NCBI GenBank assembly: GCA_028719265.1
Contig: JAQUKF010000030.1
Coordinates: 1-11,591, forward strand
Length of the DNA stretch: 11,591 bases
Source: Candidatus Omnitrophota bacterium
GTDB lineage: Bacteria; Omnitrophota; Gorgyraeia; Gygaellales; Profunditerraquicolaceae
Direction of reading: 5' to 3'
Shown one piece after another: positions 1 to 9,100 of the stretch. A program made the translations under genes and the position numbers. Each line of letters begins with the position of its first letter. The first letter of the stretch is position 1. Below the pieces are notes generated by a model that was not told where the DNA came from, made no database searches, and saw only the letters and a list, made by a program, of their open reading frames with translations.

Positions 1-3000
1 CTTATTATAAAAAGTACAACACAACCTGGAATAAAGAACAACTGGATGCGATGGAGGATTTTATCGGTCATTTTGCGCGCATCGATGTTCCCGATCCCTA
101 TGTGGGTTTGAACGGAATGGGAAAGACTTCAGGGGCATGGTGGGGAGATCTGCTCCAGCGGCTCAAGAAAGGTTATGGAACGAGGAAGGATTCTTCCGCC
201 GGAAAGGACGAATTGGCGGTATGGGAGGAAGCTATTGAGTTGGCCGATACTATAACCAGCGCCGTTAACAACAGCCTGAATGAGGCATTAAGCTTAGGCA
301 AATGGTGGTATCGCATCTTCAGTTCCATAAATACCCAGGCCTATAGATCCGTTGAATGGTGGACTAAAGACTGGTCCAGCCATAAAGACTGGGGTACGGC
401 GGTAATCGATGAACTTAACGCAATGATTGAGACGCCGGGGGTTACCGAACAATTGATCCAAGATGACCGCGCCGAGTTCAACGGCGAAAGGGTCACCCAG
501 GGAAATTATGTGCGCAGCCATACCTTACAGGCACTGGCTGATTTTTACCGCAGGAACTTCAATCTTTACCTGAAGGATCCCTATGGCAATATGCTTTCGC
601 ACGGGTGGTTCCCCGTAGAAGACGATGGCCGCATTGTGATTGTTTATAAAGGCAAGACTTACACGGACAAGGAGATGTTCGATGGCCTGAAGGCTATTTC
701 TGACGATATAAAAGATACAGGCAGGCCGCTATCGGCGAATTGGGAAGCTATGAATCTGGTCAATTCCTGGTATGCGGACAAGACTACCCGGATCAAGCCT
801 GCCAATGAAAGGTATAACTATGAAAAGATAGGGGTTGCCAAAATACAATCGAGGTTAGGTGTGCGGGTTTGGGCTACCGGGCATAATCCGGTGAACAAGC
901 TTAAGGAACCATTCTTATTAATAGATGGAGAATACGCGCATGCGAACGTGGATAAAGGTATGGCTCCCAAGTTTGGCGGGGAAGGCGCTTACGTGCTCAT
1001 AGGCCCCGGCGGGATAACTTTCCGCGGTTTTGTATCCGATAAGAGCAATGAAATCGAGGATTCCCCGGATACAGTGGTGCCGGGAAAGCCGGGAGAGGCG
1101 TCCAAGGTTATCAAGAACCCCGGCATGCCAGGTAAACAGTTTTTATCCAACATAAAAAACGGTTTAAAAAGAGAACTCGCATCTATTGTGGTTAAATCTA
1201 CCATGACCAGGCAGCAGGTGCAGGCCATCCAGGATTCGATCACTTATCTCATTGCCAGGAACGATAAGAGGGCTATTGACGCGCTTGGATCAGCCGATAC
1301 CGCCAATCTGGTCAAAAGAGAGCCCGGTCAATTCTTTATCGCAGGAGGAGATGCTTACCGGGCGCTCAGGAAGAACGGCAAGGCAGTCAAGGCCGACAAT
1401 ATACTGGATTATAACCAATTGGTGGGCCATATGCTTTCCGCCAAACAGAATAATTCTATCCTCATCTGCGAAGTCGCGCGTTCTCAAACCAAATACGCCT
1501 TAAGCGGCAAAGAAGTCGTTGCGTATATCAAAGAAGTTGCCCGGAGAGTCGGATTCAACGGCCCTATCGTCATGCATGCCGATCATATGCAGTATGACCA
1601 GGAGTCGTTCAACCAATTGGGGATACTTAAGAAGGTTTACGAAGAGAAGAACGGGGCGGGTTCATTTAATTATAAAAAAATCGACGATGTCCAGTTAGAC
1701 AATATCCCCTTGGAAATTCTGCAATCCGTCCAGGAAAAACTCAAGGCCAACCTTAAGAAAGAGCATGACGATATTGCCAAAGAGAATGCTGTATTGCTGG
1801 CTGCGGGTTTTACATCTTTTGCGGTAGACGGCTCCACTATTTGCGATAAATTCGGAGCCAAGTATGTGGCTGATTACTACCTGGCTAAAGGTACCCCGCA
1901 GGAGAAATTAGTCGTGAAGCTGCAGAAGGAATTCTCGCTTCCTCTGGAATGGGGGGTAAATTTCCTCAAGGCCGACGACCAGAAGGACGCGGATTTACTT
2001 AAAGAGACATTGGATCATGTAGAGAGGAATATGCGCGCTTTGCATAAGAGCGAAGAAGAGATCAAGAGGCAGAAGGATGAGGTGGGGAGAGGATTCGCCG
2101 CCCTAACCAAGGCTGCACGCGAAAACAAGCTTGAGCCCCAGTCAGTATATACCGCCTATGATAAGGTAATGTTTGAAATCGAGCAGGCAAAGATAGCCGG
2201 GCACATCCCGGAAGAGATCAAGAACAGCCTTTCCGAGAAACAGAAGCTTATGCTTATCCCCGGCAGCAACGCCGAAGAGACCAATTTCCAGATAGATAAT
2301 ATAAACAGAGTTATAAAGACTACTCCCGAGCTGAATTGGTTGATCGGCAGGGTAGGGATAGAGGCTGAAATCGGGCACGTGGATGAGGAGTTCCCCAATC
2401 CCAGGCGCGATAATAAGCTTGAGGCGCAATTGACCAACCCTCTGGCAGTTGATGTTATGGTGTTGGATCTCTTAGGAACATTCACAAAAGAAGGGTTTGA
2501 GAAGACCGGATTGGACTGGGATGTGGTCTCTAAAGCGCTGGTTGAGAATAATTGCGCATTGACAGTTACCCGGGAGAAACTGTGCTTGATAGGAAATATG
2601 GATCTTATTTTAAGCCGCCTGAAAGGGCTTTCCAGCGAGCAGGTCTCCAAGATCACCCCTGTTTTGCAGCAGTCCCTGTTTGAACGGGACGGGAAATTCA
2701 CATTCTTGGTGCTGGCGTTCAACAATGGTTCCGGGCATGGAGATAAATTTGATAAAAATACACTGCAGGTTATGACGCAAGTAGGCGCCATCTCACCCTT
2801 TATATCCAGGGAGATAACGGAGAGGCTGAGAATGTTGTCCGACATCATTTTTGAAGGCGTATCGGAAGAGAAAAAGCCGGGGTTCGGCGCTGCCCAGCAC
2901 GGTTCTTCTAAGGCCAAAGAGGTCGAATTGACGGACCTGGTTAATTTTTCGGGGGTCGTCAAGGTGAATATCGCTACCATTCACCAGCAGATAGTATTGA

Positions 3001-3404
3001 ATGTTTTATCCAAATTGGACGACGGGCTCAGCCCGCAGGAACTCACCCAGTATTGCCGCGAACATCCCGATGAACTTATAGCAGGGTTAAGCGAGAATGC
3101 CCGCATGAAAATGATGCGCTTTGCGGAAGATCTTAAAAGCGGGAAGGCGACAGAAAAGATCGATATGCTGAAAGATAGTTTATTTGTGAAATTCCTCAAA
3201 GGCACTTATGCCTGGGCAAAGAAAAAGAAAAAGATCAGCGATGCCTCCACAAAGGAGGATATCGCCGAGAAGTTCGCAAAGGAGTTTAAGCGCGCATTCA
3301 GCGATATGGACCCTGTGCTTTCGGAAATAGGAAGGACGGCTGATCTGGCAGTGCAGGCCGAAACGATAAGCCAGTCAGAAGCTCAGGTGAAGAAAGAGGC
3401 TTAA
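1..3404 (+). CDS. Fusion protein: class III fructose-1,6-bisphosphatase (C-terminal half) + class II fructose-bisphosphate aldolase; 5' partial
   Basis: The frame is open to the left edge (first full codon at 3), so the gene starts upstream. The ATG at 51 has no good ribosome site and is taken as internal. Residues are numbered from that ATG. Residues 170-330 resemble the C-terminal half of Firmicutes-type FBPase (FBPase_2): LYLKDPYGNMLSHGWFPV (172-189), a KTY segment, then GHNPV (277-281), matching the metallophosphatase GHTP motif, and IDGE. The dinuclear-metal DxH, GDxxDRG and GNHE motifs should lie upstream. Residues 385-1060 resemble class II aldolase: MHADH (508-512, catalytic Asp and zinc His), GFTSFAVDGS (586-595), EAEIGHVDEE (771-780), HGDKF (896-900), QHGSS (949-953) and GVVKVNIAT (968-976). 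Large, mostly helical insertions double the aldolase length. The tail is Lys-rich. Expected reactions are FBP to F6P and FBP to/from triose phosphates; family calls are firm, activity is inferred. Confidence 0.85.
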   Translation, partial: YYKKYNTTWNKEQLDAMEDFIGHFARIDVPDPYVGLNGMGKTSGAWWGDLLQRLKKGYGTRKDSSAGKDELAVWEEAIELADTITSAVNNSLNEALSLGKWWYRIFSSINTQAYRSVEWWTKDWSSHKDWGTAVIDELNAMIETPGVTEQLIQDDRAEFNGERVTQGNYVRSHTLQALADFYRRNFNLYLKDPYGNMLSHGWFPVEDDGRIVIVYKGKTYTDKEMFDGLKAISDDIKDTGRPLSANWEAMNLVNSWYADKTTRIKPANERYNYEKIGVAKIQSRLGVRVWATGHNPVNKLKEPFLLIDGEYAHANVDKGMAPKFGGEGAYVLIGPGGITFRGFVSDKSNEIEDSPDTVVPGKPGEASKVIKNPGMPGKQFLSNIKNGLKRELASIVVKSTMTRQQVQAIQDSITYLIARNDKRAIDALGSADTANLVKREPGQFFIAGGDAYRALRKNGKAVKADNILDYNQLVGHMLSAKQNNSILICEVARSQTKYALSGKEVVAYIKEVARRVGFNGPIVMHADHMQYDQESFNQLGILKKVYEEKNGAGSFNYKKIDDVQLDNIPLEILQSVQEKLKANLKKEHDDIAKENAVLLAAGFTSFAVDGSTICDKFGAKYVADYYLAKGTPQEKLVVKLQKEFSLPLEWGVNFLKADDQKDADLLKETLDHVERNMRALHKSEEEIKRQKDEVGRGFAALTKAARENKLEPQSVYTAYDKVMFEIEQAKIAGHIPEEIKNSLSEKQKLMLIPGSNAEETNFQIDNINRVIKTTPELNWLIGRVGIEAEIGHVDEEFPNPRRDNKLEAQLTNPLAVDVMVLDLLGTFTKEGFEKTGLDWDVVSKALVENNCALTVTREKLCLIGNMDLILSRLKGLSSEQVSKITPVLQQSLFERDGKFTFLVLAFNNGSGHGDKFDKNTLQVMTQVGAISPFISREITERLRMLSDIIFEGVSEEKKPGFGAAQHGSSKAKEVELTDLVNFSGVVKVNIATIHQQIVLNVLSKLDDGLSPQELTQYCREHPDELIAGLSENARMKMMRFAEDLKSGKATEKIDMLKDSLFVKFLKGTYAWAKKKKKISDASTKEDIAEKFAKEFKRAFSDMDPVLSEIGRTADLAVQAETISQSEAQVKKEA

Positions 3405-3463
3405 GGTTTTTTGTGTTTTACGGGAATCAACGCGTGGTCAACAAAACAACAGTTGCAGCAACC

Positions 3464-3469
3464 GGAGGA
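3464..3469 (+). promoter_or_regulatory. Ribosome binding site that fixes the enolase start
   Basis: GGAGGA lies 7-8 nt before the ATG at 3477. It supports that start over the upstream in-frame TTG (3411), and so places a standard signal peptide at the protein's N-terminus. Confidence 0.8.
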
Positions 3470-3476
3470 TCGGGAA

Positions 3477-6113
3477 ATGTTTGAAAGATTTATGCGCAAC
3501 AAAATGTCTTTAGGTTTCATACTGGTATTCATTGCCCTTCAATTTGCAGCATGCAAGACGCCGGCCGACTGTTATGCCGAAGCAGGCAATTTACGTCCGA
3601 CCTCTGCAAAAACAAAGAATTCGGGGGAGCGGTCTTTAAGAAAAGATTTAAAGAATGCCTCCGAAACGGAATACGTCTTCAGCGGCATGGCCGAAGGTGA
3701 ATCCAGGCGCGTTTTCGATTTCTGGGATACACAGACAGGCCAGTTTGAGTCGCGCTATATAGGAAAGAGCGAGCTGTATGAATTATGGACAAGCGGGAAA
3801 GTAGAGTTAAGAAATGTTCCTTTCCTTGGCAATAAGTTCTTTGCATGGAAAGAAGCCGGCGCAAGCGGATGGAAACTTCCTTTACTGTCGGTTGACAAAA
3901 TAGATGTCACATTGACTACGGCGGGCGGCTCTCCTTCCGTCCGTACAGACGTTACATTGGCCGGAGGGGCAAAAGGGCACTATGTGCAGCCGGCCGGGAC
4001 CTCTGCGGGCAAAGATGAGGCCGCGACTATACTGCAGGAAAACGACGGGTTCAACAAGATTATGCAGAATATAAACGCGGTAAACAAAGAGGTGCAAAAG
4101 AATGGCCTAAAGGCTGATCAGCTGGCGCAGATCGGTGAGTTGATGTTGAACATGGATAAGGAAATGTTGAAGAAGAGCGATGGCAAGGAAAGATTAGGGG
4201 CGGAAACCACCCTTACTTACCAGATGTCCATAGCCTGGGCCGCGGCCCGGCAGATGGGGATGGAGGGACTCTATGAGCTTATCCACAAGATTGCTCCGGA
4301 TTTGGCTCCAACGGAAACTTTGAAGACCGCCATACTCTATAACATTACCAACGGGGGGTTGCATGCCAAGAACAGCCTGGATCTGCAGGAGTTTATGGTA
4401 GTTACATTCGGAAAGGATATTGCCGAAGGCAACAGGATGAATGACGAGATAGACAGGCACCTGGGCATAATTTATCAACTGCTGGGGTTAAAAGCCAAGA
4501 CGGATGATAAGGGGATAGGTGATTTAAGGGGCAAAGAGGGCGGTTATAAGATAGAGGACCTCACAAATAAAAAGCTTGCCGATATTTATGCCAATGCGCA
4601 TAGATATAATATCAAAAATCTGAATATCCGCGAGTTAAAGGATCAAAAGGTAGGAGTGCATGAGTTCGTGTTGAACTGTATGATAGCCGCGATCAAGAAT
4701 GCGGGATATGAGCCTTCCATGTCCGGGAAGCCGGGGACAGTAGCCCTTGCCCTGGATTCCGCAGCGACCTCTATGCTGATAGACGGACACACTGATCTCT
4801 ATAGTTACGAGGGGCGCGAGATTTCTTCGGCAGAGCTGATCGAGATATATGCCGGCTGGGTAAAGAAATATCCCATTCGTTCTCTTGAAGACGGTTTAGG
4901 CGAAGATGATTGGGATGGATGGATCGAAATGGTAAAGGCATTGGGCGATGATACTATGCTGGTTATGGATGACCTTACTGTAACCCAGGGCAACCGCCTC
5001 ATGAAGATGATCGAACTGCTCAAGGCCAACAATATGATTGATCCGTCAACCGGCAAAGTGACCAAGAAATTGGCGATCCTTATCAAGCTTAACCAGAACG
5101 GCTTCCTTACCACGGGCATCAATGATCCGCAAAAGGGTTACTTGGGCACGCTTGAAGTCATACGCCTGGCAAAACAATACGGCATAGAATATATCATATC
5201 GCATCGTTCTAAAGAAGCGGAAGCCAAAGATGAGGAAGTTTCCATAGGCGATCTTGCCGCGGCCACAAATGCCGACGGGCTTAAATCCGGAGACCATGTT
5301 CAGGACGTGCGGGCTGTTAAAGAGGACCGCCTGGCGGAGATTGACGCCAGAGAAAGAATGTTGGCCGAGATCGCCGGGAAGCTGAATATCGGCGTGGAGG
5401 AATTGCGTGATTTTATAAGTACGGACAAGGTTTCGTATGAGGCGTCCGCAGGAGAGGCATTTAGCGCCTATATCAATTCGGTATCCGCTGCCCTGCAGGG
5501 TTCTTCCGTAAAGGCGGAAAACCTATCCCTGGTTATTTCCACGGATTTCTTTAAGGCCGGCGGGGTAAGGACCGCCCTTGAGATAATTTCCAAGGCAGGC
5601 GGCGTGGCAAGGATCGCTCTATACGGCCAGGACGCCGATATTATAAAGACACTCTTGTTGAACGGCGATAAGAATACGATTGCCTCAGAGAATTTAGCAG
5701 GGGTATTAGCAGAGTTGTCCAGGTTGGGAGTTAAACCGGAGAATACCGTTATGTTAAGGTTACCCGGCCAGACAGCCAGCGATGAAATAGGCAAGAGCAA
5801 GGTTAAACAGATAGCTATTGGACAATTCAGCACTATAGGGATAGCTAAGGCGGTCAGGGAAATGAACAGCATTCCCCAGGTTGATGCGGCATTCGAAGAA
5901 TTCCTGGCCCGATTAAGATCTTCAGGGGCCATTTCGGAAAAGGCCTATGATAGCAACCGTTCCCAGATACTTGAGAAATTACAGGAGGCCCAGGTGCTGG
6001 AGTTCTCCGGGGACTTGACACCTGCTCCCAGATCGGTTGAAGAGATAAAGTCCGGAGAAGAAGAGGTCAGGCGTAGAAAAATAGGAGAATTCCTGGTAAG
6101 GGTCAGGGGATAG
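3477..6113 (+). CDS. Exported enolase with N-terminal NLRP segment and extra Rossmann-like C-terminal domain
   Basis: Enolase interconverts 2-phosphoglycerate and PEP. I chose the ATG at 3477 because GGAGGA (3464-3469) sits 8 nt upstream; an in-frame TTG at 3411 lacks a site and would bury the signal peptide. Length is 878 aa against about 430 for the family. Residues 1-34 look like a signal peptide (basic start, hydrophobic 10-26) with likely cleavage after CYA34; FAAC26 is a weak alternative lipobox. NLRP follows at 38-41, then about 100 unassigned residues. The enolase part spans about 140-628: loop AGTSAG (173-178), NGGLH (His296), QEF (Glu305), EGGY (Glu354), ALD427, LED (Glu471), DD498-499, IKLNQ (Lys537) and SHRS (575-578). 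All expected metal-binding and catalytic positions are kept. Residues 678-798 resemble the C-terminus of the next gene's product. It lies 72 nt after the FBPase-aldolase gene and 62 nt before the GAPDH-PGK gene, probably one operon. Confidence 0.88.
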   Translation: MFERFMRNKMSLGFILVFIALQFAACKTPADCYAEAGNLRPTSAKTKNSGERSLRKDLKNASETEYVFSGMAEGESRRVFDFWDTQTGQFESRYIGKSELYELWTSGKVELRNVPFLGNKFFAWKEAGASGWKLPLLSVDKIDVTLTTAGGSPSVRTDVTLAGGAKGHYVQPAGTSAGKDEAATILQENDGFNKIMQNINAVNKEVQKNGLKADQLAQIGELMLNMDKEMLKKSDGKERLGAETTLTYQMSIAWAAARQMGMEGLYELIHKIAPDLAPTETLKTAILYNITNGGLHAKNSLDLQEFMVVTFGKDIAEGNRMNDEIDRHLGIIYQLLGLKAKTDDKGIGDLRGKEGGYKIEDLTNKKLADIYANAHRYNIKNLNIRELKDQKVGVHEFVLNCMIAAIKNAGYEPSMSGKPGTVALALDSAATSMLIDGHTDLYSYEGREISSAELIEIYAGWVKKYPIRSLEDGLGEDDWDGWIEMVKALGDDTMLVMDDLTVTQGNRLMKMIELLKANNMIDPSTGKVTKKLAILIKLNQNGFLTTGINDPQKGYLGTLEVIRLAKQYGIEYIISHRSKEAEAKDEEVSIGDLAAATNADGLKSGDHVQDVRAVKEDRLAEIDARERMLAEIAGKLNIGVEELRDFISTDKVSYEASAGEAFSAYINSVSAALQGSSVKAENLSLVISTDFFKAGGVRTALEIISKAGGVARIALYGQDADIIKTLLLNGDKNTIASENLAGVLAELSRLGVKPENTVMLRLPGQTASDEIGKSKVKQIAIGQFSTIGIAKAVREMNSIPQVDAAFEEFLARLRSSGAISEKAYDSNRSQILEKLQEAQVLEFSGDLTPAPRSVEEIKSGEEEVRRRKIGEFLVRVRG

Positions 6114-6160
6114 GTAGATGGCGGATAACCGTTTATATATAAAAATAAAGCAATCCAGAA

Positions 6161-6169
6161 GAGGAGGAG
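6161..6169 (+). promoter_or_regulatory. Strong ribosome binding site for the GAPDH-PGK gene
   Basis: GAGGAGGAG precedes the ATG at 6176 with ideal spacing. The 62-nt gap before this gene is AT-rich around 6130-6150, but no convincing -35/-10 pair or terminator was seen, so co-transcription with the enolase gene is likely. Confidence 0.85.
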
Positions 6170-6175
6170 TTTAAA

Positions 6176-9100
6176 ATGTTTAGGACTGCAAAAAAAGCGG
6201 CTGCAGGAATTCCGGCGGTTTTTATCATCAGCGTTTTTATTTTTAGTTTCATGTCACCCAAAGGTCATGTCTTTGCAGGGCAGGACAACCTGAGACCTAA
6301 GCCTGCGGCAGACAGGACCCGGAAGGAACTGGCGGAGGTGCGTAAGGATCTTGCCCAGCTGGATAAAACATTCAGCAAGAATAACATAAAGTCGGTAGAT
6401 ACGGAATCCATAGGGGACTTTACAAAGGAGTTGATTGAGCCGAAAACAGGGGAGAGCGAGACGGTTTTTGAAAGCGCGATGAAAAAGGCCTTTGGCGGCC
6501 GGACCCATAATGGAGAGAAATATGTGCGTCTTTTAAAGAACGGAAAGGCATTTGCCGTTTGCAAAGAAAATTCCCAACTGCAGACATTGATGGTCCTTCC
6601 CGTGGATAAATTGACCGAGGATAATAAAGAGGAGTTTTATGCCAACGTTTTGGAATACGCCTCTCTGGTTACGTCGGAGAGCAATAAAACGCTTGAGATC
6701 ATCATGCAGCAGGGCAATAAGATGAAGCAGGTTTTAACCGGTTATGATACGAAGGTAACCCGGCAGGATTTTACGATGGGGGATATTTCCGGAACAAAAT
6801 ACTGGTGGGGCAGGCACAAGGATTTCCAGATGGAATACCGCGCTAAAGGCATGTCAGCGGAATCCCGCCCTTCATTGCTCACATTTAAGAAATCATGGAA
6901 ACAGATTTCCGGCTGGACCTCATTGATCGTTCAGCCCAAATATACCGTGGTTGTAAACGGATATGGCACGATTGGGGCCAAGGCCGCAGAAGCATTGCGC
7001 AAATCCGGTTTTTATGTGCAGGTCACGGCCAGGAGCGTTAAGCCGGATAGCATCGATGCCTCCGAGAAAGGTTTCCCGATCCTGCTCGCTTCTTCCCCGG
7101 AACCTAAAATCATGGCGGAATTTAAAAAATCCGGCATCGCCATAGAAGATACGCTGGAAAAGGGGCTGGAAAAGGCAGATATGGTAATTGATTGTACTCC
7201 CGGTAAGATAGGCGCCCAAAACGTTAAAGATATTTACTCAAAATTTAAGAATTTAAAAGTGGTGCTTCAGGGCGGGGAGAAGGATGCCGATGGCATGGTT
7301 TCATTCTCCAGTTCCACAAATTATGAGGCCGCCGTCAATAAAGATTTTGTACGGGTGGTCTCTTGTAATACAACAGCTATGGCAAGGATCTATGGAGCGA
7401 TCCTGGATATTTTCAGCAATGTAATCATTGATAATACGGCGATGCGCAGGGCGGCTGATCCTTCAGATGAAAAATCGAGCCTTCCTCCCGATGCAAGCTC
7501 CCTGTCTCCTTCGTACCACCACGGGGCTGATTTAATAACGGTGCTTACCGAGATGCAGAAGCGGAACATGACTGCTATAAATACTCCTGCCGGAATGCAG
7601 CCCACCACGCATTTTCATTTTCATACGGGTACCATACGGGGGAAAGGTTTAGACCTTGGTACTATCCAGCAAATATTACGCAGGCAGTCCCGCGTAGGAT
7701 TGGTTGAATTTGACAAGTTTGAATTTAAAACCAGCGTGCTGTATGGTATTTACGGAAGTATTAATTCGGTTGCGGATGTCACGCAGCCGTATATCATTGC
7801 CTGCCAGGTGACAAAATCGGACATCCCGGGAGATTTTAAGATTACATTTGCCGTGCCGCAGGAATCCGATGTTGTGCCCGAGAATGTCAACGCGGCTCAG
7901 GCAATGTTCGGGTTGATGAACAAGAATGCCGCTATCCGCCTGGTGGATGAGGCGATGGGTATTTCGGAGATCAAGGCGGGAGTTGAAAGACGCCTGCCCT
8001 TGAAATCCGTTGCTACGGAGAGTCGTCAGGGGCAACCAAGACTTAAGACAATCGATGACCTTACCGATTCGCAAGTCAAGGATGGCTGGATAGTGTTGAA
8101 GGTGGACAATAACGTTTCCAACGATAAGGGGCAGATTAAGGATGACGAGAGGATCCGGCGCATGATGCCGACCTTGCTTAAACTTAAGGCCAGGGGCGCC
8201 AAGGTTATCATTGTTTCTCACAACAATAAACCTAAAGGCAAGGTAGTCTCGGCGTATTCTATGGGGCCGGTTGCGGCACGCGCGCAAAAGATCGCGGATG
8301 AAATGGGATATGCCATGAAATTTGGTTTTATCAAAGATTCGGTTACCGAAGAGGGGCTTGATGTCCGAAAAGTCAAGGATTATCTGGCTTCGACGACCGA
8401 TGACTTCGTGTATCTGGAAAACTGCCGTTTCGCCAAAGGCGAGCAAAACGGCGAGGAAAAGCTCGCGCGGGATTATGCCTCACTCAATGACAACGGTGTC
8501 GCGATCAACGACGCGTTCGGGGCATGGGAGTCGGCCGGAGATGTAACGGTTCTGAAAATGTTCAAGTATTTCAAGACGATCGCGAAAGGTGATCTGATCG
8601 GTGAGGAATACAGGAACCTCAAGGGATATGTTAATTCCATTTACGGGCTGGATTTCGGCGGGGGGCCAAAGCTTAGCGAAAAGATGCCGATGCTATTCAA
8701 TATCATCCCGAATATGAAAAAGGGAGGGTTCATTAATCTGGGTACCGGTCCGGCGCCCGCCTTTTTATTGAAAAAGTATGGTATCAAGCTGGCCAACAGG
8801 CTTCCGGTTGGTTCCGAGGAGTACGCGGGCAAAATCATCCAGTTGGCCGAAAAATACGGCATACGGCTTGAAATCCCCCAGGATTTCATTGCCTGCGACA
8901 TGGACGTAACGCAGAAGGCAACCGGAGAAAATATATCCTGGATCGATAAGGGAGAGCTTCCTGCCGGGGCCCATACCTATGTAGTTACGCTTGAGCAGTT
9001 AAAGATGGGGACATTTGAGGTTGAGACCGCAGAAGGGCTAAAGACCTTGAATGCCAAAGACCTGTTTGTGTTTGAAATAGGCCCGCAGACAAAAGCCAAA

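Noticed and set aside
51..53. ATG at 51 as the true start of the FBPase-aldolase gene
   Set aside because: The frame stays open to the window edge, the residues before it fit FBPase sequence, and there is no ribosome site.
720..1040. Archaeal bifunctional FBP aldolase/phosphatase family
   Set aside because: The GHNPV and NGNLL/HG-type motifs match class III FBPase, and a separate class II aldolase domain follows.
2156..2980. 274-aa open frame on the minus strand
   Set aside because: It is fully antisense to the aldolase domain, whose motifs are clear on the + strand; it has no recognisable domain and low-complexity Ser/Ile-rich composition.
3411..3476. Upstream TTG start for the enolase gene
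   Set aside because: No ribosome site, and it would put 22 polar residues before the signal peptide; the ATG at 3477 has a well-placed GGAGGA.
7676..8446. 256-aa open frame on the minus strand
   Set aside because: Antisense to the GAPDH-PGK junction; composition and lack of motifs mark it as a shadow of the real gene.
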